DNA from: Dactylosporangium sp040689395
Lineage (GTDB): Bacteria > Actinomycetota > Actinomycetes > Mycobacteriales > Micromonosporaceae
DNA: 64,000 nucleotides
Assembly (NCBI RefSeq): GCF_040689395.1
Contig: NZ_JBFAZX010000019.1
Coordinates: 62,001-126,000, forward strand
Reading direction: 5' to 3'
Position numbers and translations under genes: made by a program. This document shows positions 57,487 through 64,000 of the stretch, in pieces. Every line of letters starts with the position of its first letter. Positions within the stretch are counted from its first letter, which is position 1. The notes below the pieces were generated by a model. That model was not told where the DNA came from, did no database searches, and was given only the letters and a program-made list of their open reading frames with translations.

Positions 57487-58746
57487 TTGAGGATCGCCAT
57501 GGTCTCCGCCCAGGCCAGCCCGCTCGCACTGGGCGGGCCGGGCGCGCAAGGGCGGCACACGCACGTGGCGGCCCTCTCCCAGGCGCTGGGGCGCCTCGGG
57601 CACGAGGTGGCCGTGTACGCGCGGCGCGAGGACCCCGCGGTTGCCGACGCGGTCGAGTTCGCGCCCGGCGTCACCGTCCATCATGTGCCCGCCGGCCCCG
57701 CCCGCCCGCTGCCGCCCGCCGACCAGCTGTCCCTCATGGGGGACTTCGGCCGCGCGCTGGCGACCCGCTGGACTGGGCGCACCCCGGGCCCCGACGTCGT
57801 GCACGCCCACTACTGGCTCTCCGGCCTCGCCGCGCTCACCGCCACCGCCGAGGACCGCCGGCCGGTCATCGTCACGTATCACGGCCTCGCCACCGCCGAG
57901 CGCCGCCACCTGCCCGCCGGTCGCAACGCCCGCCTCGGCCCGCGGGTGGGGCTCGAGCGTACCCTCGGCTCGCTCGCCGACCGGGTCGTCGCGCAGAGTG
58001 AGGACGAGGTCGCCGAACTGGGGCGGTTGGGCGTGCGCCGCTCCGGTACCGTCATCGTGCCGTCCGGCGTCGACATGGAGCGGTTCACGCCCGGTGGTCC
58101 GGCCGCCGAGCACCGCCGCGCCGGCCTGCGCCGCATCCTCAGCGTCGGCCCGCTCGTGGAGCGCAAGGGCTTGGCCGACCTCATCGAGGCGCTGCGCCGC
58201 GTCCCGGGCGCCGAGCTGGTCGTCGTGGGCGGCCCCGACCCCGCCGGCATCGACCGCGACCCGCAGGCCCGCCGGCTGCTGCAGCTCGCCGACCGGCGGG
58301 GCGTCGCCGACCGCCTGCGCTTCGTCGGCGCGGTCGGCCACGACGAGATGGCCGCCTGGTACCGCTCCGCCGACGTGCTGGCCTGTGCGCCCTGGTACGA
58401 GCCGTTCGGCCTCACGCCCCTGGAGGCGATGGCCTGCGGTGTGCCGGTCGTGGCGTACGAGGTCGGCGGGATCGCGGAGAGCGTTATCGACAACGTCACC
58501 GGCGTGCTCGTGCCGCCCCGCGACACCGCCGCCCTGGCCGCCGCCCTGCGCAACCTACTCGGCGACGAGGTGCGCCGGATGAGCTTCGCCAGCGCAGCCA
58601 TCGACCGAGTTCGATCACGATACACGTGGGAGCGCACGGCCGCGGAGCTGGAGCGCGTCTACCGCGCGGTGACCGGAGGCGACCCGGAACCGGGCGCCGC
58701 GGACGAGGCCGACGAGGAGGACGAGGCCCTCTCCGAGGTTTCATGA
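57487..58746 (+). CDS. GT4-family glycosyltransferase
   Basis: A 419-residue GT-B enzyme. LRIAMVSAQASPLALGGPGAQG is the donor-side N-terminus, VHAHYWLSG the acceptor region, and VIVPSGVDMERFTPG the linker. YEPFGLTPLEAMACGVPVVAYEVGGI is the nucleotide-sugar site with the E-x7-E pair. The start chosen is TTG 57487, because GGAGG lies 8 bases upstream and homologues begin M-R-I-A-M-V-S; GTG 57472 is possible. The tail is acidic (about 400-419). The acceptor is unknown. Confidence 0.9.
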   Translation: MRIAMVSAQASPLALGGPGAQGRHTHVAALSQALGRLGHEVAVYARREDPAVADAVEFAPGVTVHHVPAGPARPLPPADQLSLMGDFGRALATRWTGRTPGPDVVHAHYWLSGLAALTATAEDRRPVIVTYHGLATAERRHLPAGRNARLGPRVGLERTLGSLADRVVAQSEDEVAELGRLGVRRSGTVIVPSGVDMERFTPGGPAAEHRRAGLRRILSVGPLVERKGLADLIEALRRVPGAELVVVGGPDPAGIDRDPQARRLLQLADRRGVADRLRFVGAVGHDEMAAWYRSADVLACAPWYEPFGLTPLEAMACGVPVVAYEVGGIAESVIDNVTGVLVPPRDTAALAAALRNLLGDEVRRMSFASAAIDRVRSRYTWERTAAELERVYRAVTGGDPEPGAADEADEEDEALSEVS

Positions 58747-59061
58747 CCCCCGGATGTCGTACCGCGGGAGGGTCCCCCGTCCGTGCCCGCGCCTTGCCCG
58801 TGGCGTGCACCTCGCGGTACGTTGGTCAGACCTCATCAGCCGAACGGCCGATAGTCCATCCGCCGGTCGTCCGTCGGATGGATGCGGATGATCCGGGTCA
58901 TCCCCGGACCAGCCCGGCGGGTCGTCAAACAGCCGCGACCCCGCCGCCGGGCCCGTGCCGGGCGCTCTGAGACCAGAGCGTCCACCGGCCGACTCTCAAG
59001 CCCGGGCCGCCGCGTGCCGACCTCGCGCGCCGCGGTCCCCGGCAGGCAGGGGGATCCCCTC
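58747..59061 (+). other. 315-base upstream region of the sigma factor gene
   Basis: No gene is seen. A 7-bp stem (58856-58862 with 58875-58881) lies near the middle. At the end GGGGGATCCCCT holds the ribosome-binding site inside a short palindrome, which could limit translation. I cannot identify a clear sigma-B-type promoter. Confidence 0.4.
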
Positions 59062-59886
59062 ATGACCGTCACCGCTCGATTCCGAAACACCGCACCCGCC
59101 CCGTCCGCGCCCGGTCGCGCGGGCGGCAAGGAGACCGAGGCCGCCGCGCAGGCGCTGGTCACGCTGCTGGCCGACCTCCCGGCGGGCAGCCCCGACCGCC
59201 CGCGGATTCGGGCCCGGTTCATCGAGCTGCACCTCCCGCTGGCCGAGTACCTGGCCCGCCGCTTCCGCAACCGCGGCGAGCCCCTCGACGACCTCACCCA
59301 GGTGGCCGGCGTCGGCCTGATCAAGGCCGTCGACGGGTACGACCCGGCGCGCGGCGCCGCGTTCACCAGCTACGCCATCCCCATGATCGTCGGCGAGCTG
59401 AAGCGCCACTTCCGGGACAAGGGCTGGGACGTGCGCGTACCCCGCCGCCTGCAGGAGCTCCGCCTGGGGATCGCCAAGGTCTCCGGCGGCCTGGCCCAGG
59501 AGCTCGGCCGCTCCCCGACCGTCGCCGACCTGGCCGCCTGTCTGGGCGTCGGCGAGGAGGAGATCATCGAGGGCCTCGAGTCCGGCCATGCGTACCGCGC
59601 CCTGTCCATCAACGCCCCCGCCGGCGGCGAAGAGTCGGGCGCCGAGCTGGCGGACCTGCTGGGCGGCGCCGACCGCGCGCTTGAGGCCGTGGACGACCGC
59701 GAGTCGCTGCGCCCGCTGATCGCCCGCCTGCCGTTGCGCGAACAGCGCATCATCGCCATGCGCTTCTTCGGCAACCTGACCCAGACCCAGATCGCGCAGC
59801 GCCTGGGCATCTCCCAGATGCACGTGTCCCGCCTGCTGGCGCACGCCCTGACCTTCCTGCGCGGCGAGCTGGCCGAACCCCTCTGA
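59062..59886 (+). CDS. SigB/SigF/SigG-type RNA polymerase sigma factor
   Basis: A 274-residue group 3 sigma factor. Region 2 shows LARRFRNRGEPLDDLTQVAGVGLIKAVDGYDPARG and FTSYAIPMIVGELKRHFRD. Region 3 follows the VRVPRRLQEL joint, and region 4 ends IAQRLGISQMHVSRLLAHAL. No fused regulator. The start ATG 59062 is preceded by AGGGGGA within a small palindrome. Sigma factors of this type are normally held by anti-sigma kinases and released through SpoIIE phosphatases, one of which lies upstream. No anti-sigma gene is adjacent. Confidence 0.92.
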   Translation: MTVTARFRNTAPAPSAPGRAGGKETEAAAQALVTLLADLPAGSPDRPRIRARFIELHLPLAEYLARRFRNRGEPLDDLTQVAGVGLIKAVDGYDPARGAAFTSYAIPMIVGELKRHFRDKGWDVRVPRRLQELRLGIAKVSGGLAQELGRSPTVADLAACLGVGEEEIIEGLESGHAYRALSINAPAGGEESGAELADLLGGADRALEAVDDRESLRPLIARLPLREQRIIAMRFFGNLTQTQIAQRLGISQMHVSRLLAHALTFLRGELAEPL

Positions 59887-59905
59887 CCCGCATCGGGGCA
59901 GGGTG

Positions 59906-60655
59906 TCAGGCCGGCGTGAGCACCGGCGACAGCTGGTACACGTTGTACGCCTGCTTGATGACCGGGTGCGCCACGTTGCGCACCGGCACCCCGCCCGGCG
60001 TCGCGCCCCGCTCCGAGCCGGCGTGCGCGTGCCCGTGCACCGCCAGGCCCACCTCCGGGGCGGCGTCGATGGCCTGCGCCAGGTGGTAGGAGCCCAGGAA
60101 CGGATAGATCTCCAGCGGCTCGCCCAGCAGGGTCTCCGGGACCGGCGAGTAGTGCGTCAGCGAGATCCGCACGTCGCAGTCCAGCGCCGCCAGCGACGCG
60201 CCGAACCGGGCGGCCAGCTCGCGGCCGTGGCGGGTGAACTCCTTCATCTCCGGCTCGCCGAACTCGCTCGCGCACGCGCCCGCGAAGCCGCCGCCGAAGC
60301 CCTTCGTGCCCGCCACGCCGACGCGGACGCCGGCACAGTTCACGACGGTGCCGGTGCACTCCAGGACGGTGATGCCGGCGTCGCGCAGTACCGCCGCCAC
60401 CCCCTCCTGCTGATCACTGTGGTAGTCGTGATTGCCGAGAATCGCGACCACCGGCACCGCCAGTCCGCCGAACTCCCGCGCCACGCAGCGGGCCTCCTCC
60501 TCGGTACCGTGACGGGTCAGGTCGCCGGCGAGCAGCAGCAGGTCGGCCTTGAAGCCGAGGTGCTCCAGCGCCGGGCGGTACCGTCCGACGACGTCGGCGT
60601 CCAGGTGCACGTCGCCGACCGCCGCCACTCGCACGTGGCCGTCCTCGGCCGTCAC
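59906..60655 (-). CDS. Calcineurin-like metallophosphoesterase
   Basis: A 249-residue metallophosphoesterase with all dinuclear-metal motifs: GDVHLD (about residues 13-18), LLAGDLTRHG, ILGNHDYH, and the late His motifs LTHYSPVP and HGHAHAG. The start chosen is GTG 60655, which overlaps the stop of the BON gene by 4 bases (GTGA) with AGGAGG upstream. It is the last gene of a three-gene unit. The substrate (phosphodiester or phosphoprotein) is unknown. Confidence 0.88.
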   Translation of the reverse strand: MTAEDGHVRVAAVGDVHLDADVVGRYRPALEHLGFKADLLLLAGDLTRHGTEEEARCVAREFGGLAVPVVAILGNHDYHSDQQEGVAAVLRDAGITVLECTGTVVNCAGVRVGVAGTKGFGGGFAGACASEFGEPEMKEFTRHGRELAARFGASLAALDCDVRISLTHYSPVPETLLGEPLEIYPFLGSYHLAQAIDAAPEVGLAVHGHAHAGSERGATPGGVPVRNVAHPVIKQAYNVYQLSPVLTPA

Positions 60656-60897
60656 AGCTCCTCCACCTCCTCCGGCTCGTGCACGCGCGTGAGGCCGATG
60701 TTGCATTGCACCGGAAGGTTCGGGAACGCCTCGGCGACCGCCTGGCAGATCAGCGCGCGCCGCTCGGCGCTCTCCACCTCGCCGACGAGGGCGATCCCCG
60801 TCCCCGTGCGCACGAACCTGATGCCCTGTTCCGTGATGCGTTCGTCCTCGGCGAGCAGGTGCTGCAGCTCGCCTTCGATGTACCGGTCGATGGTCAT
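60652..60897 (-). CDS. Single BON-domain protein
   Basis: An 81-residue protein consisting of one BON domain: DRYIEGELQHLLAEDERI, the central IRFVRTGTGIALVGEVESAERRALICQAV with the conserved Gly, and FPNLPVQCNI. There is no signal peptide. BON domains bind membranes or ligands; cytosolic single-domain forms are common in actinobacteria and have no defined role. It lies 17 bases after the nucleotidyltransferase gene and overlaps the phosphoesterase gene by 4 bases. Confidence 0.85.
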   Translation of the reverse strand: MTIDRYIEGELQHLLAEDERITEQGIRFVRTGTGIALVGEVESAERRALICQAVAEAFPNLPVQCNIGLTRVHEPEEVEEL

Positions 60898-60914
60898 GGC
60901 GTTCTCCCTCCCGC

Positions 60915-61514
60915 CTACACGGCGGCCGACAGCGCGCTGGCCTCGGCCAGCGACATGACGCCGAGGCGGTCGATCAAGAACAGGAAAGCATGGGCGTACG
61001 GCGAGTGGGCCGTTTCGCGGTACACGCGCGGCCAGTCGATCTGCTCCCGCAGCGAGCGGGCCACCGGCAACCCCCGGGCGAAGTCGCAGTAGTGCGCCGA
61101 CCAGGTGAGCACCTTGTGGATCATCAGCTCGGTCGCCGAAAGCACCGGCATGTGGCAGGCGTTGACCGCGATGATGTCGGTGGCCTGCAGCGTCGCGTCG
61201 GTCACCGGCCGCTGTACCGGGCAGAATATGAAGTCGATGAGCAGGTCCCCGTGCTCGGTGACGTCCCAGGCTTTGACCAGCCAGCCCTCCGTCGGCACCT
61301 CGCAGCGGAAGCCGATGTCGGACAGCGCGGTGAGCACTCGCTGGGCGTCCTTCTCCTTGATGAGGAAGTCGATGTCGTGGTCGACGGACTCGCCGCCGCG
61401 CGCGTACACCGCGAAGCTGCCCGCCAGGCAGAACGGGATCCCCGCGTCCTTGAGGTGGAACGCGGCCTTCTTGAGGGTGGCGATCAGCGGCTGCCTGTCC
61501 TCGGAAAGTGCCAT
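60915..61514 (-). CDS. Nucleotidyltransferase-fold protein
   Basis: A 199-residue protein with a minimal nucleotidyltransferase core: AGSFAVYARGG (the G-S motif, about residues 31-41) and VDHDIDFLI (two metal Asp residues). A third acidic position lies in DLLIDFIFCP. The C-terminal half is helical. Similar stand-alone domains occur in MNT-type antitoxins and in tRNA- or antibiotic-modifying enzymes, but no HEPN partner is adjacent. It is the first gene of the operon with the BON and phosphoesterase genes. Confidence 0.8.
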   Translation of the reverse strand: MALSEDRQPLIATLKKAAFHLKDAGIPFCLAGSFAVYARGGESVDHDIDFLIKEKDAQRVLTALSDIGFRCEVPTEGWLVKAWDVTEHGDLLIDFIFCPVQRPVTDATLQATDIIAVNACHMPVLSATELMIHKVLTWSAHYCDFARGLPVARSLREQIDWPRVYRETAHSPYAHAFLFLIDRLGVMSLAEASALSAAV

Positions 61515-61598
61515 GAATAGCGGCTTACCCGCCGAATCATTCCGTCACACGCGCCGCGTTCGATATGGGTGGGGCCGCCTTCCGGTCGGTTGGCACAT

Positions 61599-61832
61599 GT
61601 GTTCGAATACCTGTTCATGGAGCGCAGAAAGCACTGGTGGAACGGCACCTGGGGCCGGCTGGCCCGCCGCGACGTGTATCTCTTCGAGGACGCCGGGCTC
61701 TGGTGGGTCGAGTCGCGGGAGGGCGGTGCCGACGGCCGCGGCCGGCGCTACGAGTTCACCGACGAGGACCGCGCCATGGACTGCGTCTCCGGCCTGCTGG
61801 CCCAGCCCGGCAACTGGCGCGAGATCAAGTAG
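61599..61832 (+). CDS. Small Trp/Arg-rich hypothetical protein
   Basis: A 77-residue frame beginning at GTG 61599 (FEYLFMERRKHWWNGTWGRL); ATG 61617 is an alternative start. It has a strongly conserved look: a basic, Trp-rich first half, DVYLFEDAGLWWVESREGG, and YEFTDEDRAMDCVSGLL. It is too short for a family assignment. Probably a small nucleic-acid-binding or accessory protein; function unknown. Confidence 0.55.
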   Translation: MFEYLFMERRKHWWNGTWGRLARRDVYLFEDAGLWWVESREGGADGRGRRYEFTDEDRAMDCVSGLLAQPGNWREIK

Positions 61833-61970
61833 GTCTTCGGCGTCCCGGTTGGGTCACACGTCCACGGTTGCAATGAATCACCGATAATCGCGGTCAGTAC
61901 ACAAGGAACATGCGCTGACAAGCACCGAATCGCAATGGTTCGCCGCGCCGGGCGGTCGTAGGTTTTATCC

Positions 61971-62774
61971 ATGAGTCGTCGCTACCTCATGTGCCGCCCC
62001 ACGTACTTCGCGGTGGACTATGCGATCAACCCGTGGATGGACCCGACCGCGCCGGTCGACGCCGAGCGGGCCGTCGCGCAGTGGACGACGCTCTACGAGC
62101 TGTACCTGTCCCTGGGCCACACCGTCGACCTCATCGACCCGGTGCCCGGCCTGCCCGACATGGTCTTCGCCGCCAACGGTGCCACGGTCGTCGACGGCCG
62201 GGTGTATGGCGCGCAGTTCCGCCACCCGGAGCGCGCCGACGAGGGCCCGGCCTACCTGGAGTGGTTCGCCCGCAACGGCTTCGACGTGCACGCGGCGAAG
62301 AACGTCAACGAGGGCGAGGGCGACCTGCTGCTCGCCGGCGACGTCATCCTGGCCGGCACCGGGCTGCGCACCGAGCACGCCGCGCACGCCGAGGCCCAGG
62401 AGCTGTTCGGCCGGCCGGTGATCACCCTGCAACTGGTTGACCCTCGCTACTACCACCTCGACACGGCGCTGGCCGTGCTGGAGCACACGGGCACCGCCGG
62501 CAACGTCGCGTACTACCCCGGGGCCTTCTCGCCCGGCAGCCAGCAGGTGCTGCGCCGGCTGTATCCCGATGCGGTGCTCGCCACCGCCGAGGACGCCGCC
62601 GTGCTGGGCCTCAACGCCGTCAGCGACGGGCACCGGGTCGTCCTGCCGTCCGCCGCCACCGGCTTGGCCCGGGAGCTAGCGTCGAAGGGGTTCCAGCCGG
62701 TGCCGGTCGACGTGTCCGAGCTGCACAAGGCCGGCGGCGGCCCGAAGTGCTGCACCCTGGAGGTCCGGGCATGA
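61971..62774 (+). CDS. ddaH: Dimethylargininase/arginine-deiminase-superfamily amidinohydrolase
   Basis: A 267-residue guanidino-group-modifying enzyme with the pentein fold. Visible are RPTYFAVDYAINPWMD at the N-terminus (substrate-binding), GEGDLLLAGDVILAGTG in the middle, and the C-terminal nucleophile loop GGGPKCCTLE with the catalytic Cys. The reaction expected is hydrolysis of dimethylarginine (or arginine) to citrulline, or to ornithine in arginine-dihydrolase members. The start is ATG 61971; TAGGTT (61959-61964) ends 6 bases before it (leaderless). It overlaps rocD by 4 bases (ATGA), so the pair is co-translated. Confidence 0.87.
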   Translation: MSRRYLMCRPTYFAVDYAINPWMDPTAPVDAERAVAQWTTLYELYLSLGHTVDLIDPVPGLPDMVFAANGATVVDGRVYGAQFRHPERADEGPAYLEWFARNGFDVHAAKNVNEGEGDLLLAGDVILAGTGLRTEHAAHAEAQELFGRPVITLQLVDPRYYHLDTALAVLEHTGTAGNVAYYPGAFSPGSQQVLRRLYPDAVLATAEDAAVLGLNAVSDGHRVVLPSAATGLARELASKGFQPVPVDVSELHKAGGGPKCCTLEVRA

Positions 62775-63985
62775 TCAGCGCTGCGAACCTGACGGACCCC
62801 GCGGTCGATGAGGCCGAGCGGTACACCGCGCACAACTACCACCCGCTGCCGGTCGTCATCGCCGAGGCGGAGGGCGCCTGGGTCACCGACGTCGACGGCC
62901 GGCGGTATCTCGACTGCCTCGCGGGCTACTCGGCACTGAACTTCGGCCACCGCCACCCCGACCTGATCGCCGCCGCGCGCGAGCAGCTCGACCGGGTCAC
63001 GCTGACCAGCCGGGCGTTCCTGCACGACCAGTTCGGCCCGTTCTGCCGCGACCTGGCCCGCCTGACCGGCAAGGACATGGTCCTGCCGATGAACAGCGGC
63101 GCCGAGGCCGTCGAGACCGCGGTCAAGGTGTCCCGCAAGTGGGGGTACAAGATCAAGGGCGTGCCGGACGGGAAGGCCACGATCGTCGTCGCGGACGGCA
63201 ACTTCCACGGTCGCACCACGACCATCATCAGCTTCTCCACCGACCCCGAGGCCCGCGCCGACTACGGACCGTACACTCCCGGCTTCCGCGTGGTGCCCTA
63301 CGGCGACCTCGACGCGCTCGCCGCCGCGGTCGACGAGACCACGGTGGCGGTACTGCTGGAGCCGATCCAGGGCGAGGCCGGCGTCATCGTCCCGCCGAGC
63401 GGTTACCTGCCCGGCGTGCGCCGGCTGTGCTCCGAGCGCGACGTGCTGTTCGTCGCCGACGAGATCCAGTCCGGCCTCGGCCGCACCGGCGCCACGTTCG
63501 CCTGCGACGACGAGGGCGTCGTGCCCGACATGTACATCCTGGGCAAGGCCCTCGGCGGCGGGATCGTGCCAGTGTCCGCGGTCGCCGCCGGCCGCGAGAT
63601 CCTCGGCGTGTTGCGCCCCGGCGAGCACGGCTCCACCTTCGGCGGCAACCCGCTGGCCTGCGCGGTGGCCCGCGGGGTCATCGCGCTGCTGGAGACCGGC
63701 GAGCCGCAGGCGCGCGCCCGCGAGGTCGGCGCCCACCTGCACCGCCGCCTCGGCGAGCTGATCGGCCGGGGGCTCACCGCGGTCCGCGGCCGGGGCCTGT
63801 GGGCCGGCATCGACATCGACCCGGCGCTGATGACGGGCCGGGAGGCGTGCGAAGGGCTGATGGCCCACGGCGTGCTGGCCAAGGACACCCACGGCTCGAC
63901 GCTGCGCCTGGCCCCGCCGCTGATCGTCACCCGCGACGAGATCGACGGCGCGGTAGACGCCCTGGCCAAGGTGCTCAAGGGCTGA
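62771..63985 (+). CDS. rocD: Ornithine--oxo-acid aminotransferase
   Basis: A 404-residue class III PLP aminotransferase. ALNFGHRHPDLIAAA, NSGAEAVETAVKVSRKWG (phosphate cup), GNFHGRTTTIISFS, EPIQGEAGVIVPP and FVADEIQSGLGRTG are typical of ornithine aminotransferase, with the Schiff-base Lys in YILGKALGGGI. It converts ornithine and 2-oxoglutarate to glutamate semialdehyde/pyrroline-5-carboxylate and glutamate. The start ATG 62771 overlaps the ddaH stop. The pair forms a guanidino-compound or arginine catabolic unit. Confidence 0.93.
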   Translation: MISAANLTDPAVDEAERYTAHNYHPLPVVIAEAEGAWVTDVDGRRYLDCLAGYSALNFGHRHPDLIAAAREQLDRVTLTSRAFLHDQFGPFCRDLARLTGKDMVLPMNSGAEAVETAVKVSRKWGYKIKGVPDGKATIVVADGNFHGRTTTIISFSTDPEARADYGPYTPGFRVVPYGDLDALAAAVDETTVAVLLEPIQGEAGVIVPPSGYLPGVRRLCSERDVLFVADEIQSGLGRTGATFACDDEGVVPDMYILGKALGGGIVPVSAVAAGREILGVLRPGEHGSTFGGNPLACAVARGVIALLETGEPQARAREVGAHLHRRLGELIGRGLTAVRGRGLWAGIDIDPALMTGREACEGLMAHGVLAKDTHGSTLRLAPPLIVTRDEIDGAVDALAKVLKG

Positions 63986-64000
63986 GCCGGCCGGCCCAGC

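Noticed and set aside
54707..57490. A 927-codon plus-strand frame opposite the SpoIIE phosphatase
   Set aside because: Antisense shadow; the minus-strand frame carries the ANTAR, GAF and PP2C motifs.
59041..59061. Palindrome at the sigma-factor ribosome-binding site considered as an operator
   Set aside because: It is short and coincides with the Shine-Dalgarno. I mention it as a possible translation hairpin only.

Overview
The window is very GC-rich, densely packed and full of GTG/TTG starts. Many genes have a -10 hexamer ending 6-8 bases before the start codon, which means leaderless transcripts. The gene families are typical of a filamentous actinomycete: ECF41 and SigB-type sigma factors, a SARP/AfsR-type regulator, CBM2 proteins, a GH18 chitinase, SpoIIE phosphatase and 13E12-type HNH nucleases. 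I infer an actinobacterium, probably Micromonosporaceae. I saw no rRNA, tRNA, CRISPR array, integrase, transposase or phage structural gene.

0-9 kb: an alpha/beta hydrolase; an ECF41 sigma factor with its FAD oxidoreductase; then the most unusual locus of the window, a uracil-DNA-glycosylase-like domain fused to an arginine-type ADP-ribosyltransferase, divergent from a macro-domain protein. After it come an MBL-fold hydrolase, a GNAT, a MarR regulator behind two palindromes, and a HigB/XRE toxin-antitoxin pair whose toxin appears to have lost its start codon.

9-24 kb: envelope and secreted functions. There is a lipoprotein, a TetR regulator, a three-gene lipoprotein/ATP-grasp/DUF350 operon, a CBM2 protein, a multispanning membrane protein, a GH18 chitinase, a frameshifted Hsp70 pseudogene, a DUF4142 protein, a discoidin-DUF1996 protein behind LacI-type operators, a broken SDR and a glycosyltransferase.

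24-30 kb: a homocitrate/isopropylmalate-synthase-like enzyme divergent from a citrate synthase with an N-terminal HTH, with a hairpin-like operator between them. An M3 oligopeptidase and a lysozyme-like exported protein follow.

30-38 kb: a decay zone containing the 3' relic of an ether-lipid monooxygenase gene, a VanZ fragment, a PilB/GspE pseudogene, a broken LCP gene and an internally deleted 2-oxoglutarate oxygenase. Intact genes lie among them: YhhN, an M48-like protein, an epimerase, and a MarR/FMN-reductase pair with dyad operators.

38-50 kb: an HTH plus double Clp_N pair whose promoter is covered by two palindromes of the same type as those near 7.6 kb. It is followed by an AlkZ-like DNA glycosylase, a 13E12 HNH protein, a SARP-ATPase regulator and a DrrAB-type exporter. 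A cysteine dioxygenase-rhodanese operon lies behind a probable cysteine-responsive leader peptide, followed by an Smr-domain protein.

50-64 kb: an M28 membrane peptidase, two unknown proteins, an ANTAR-GAF-PAS-SpoIIE phosphatase, a GT4 glycosyltransferase, a SigB-type sigma factor, an operon of nucleotidyltransferase, BON protein and metallophosphoesterase, and a translationally coupled dimethylargininase/ornithine aminotransferase pair that would feed arginine-type guanidino compounds towards glutamate/proline metabolism.
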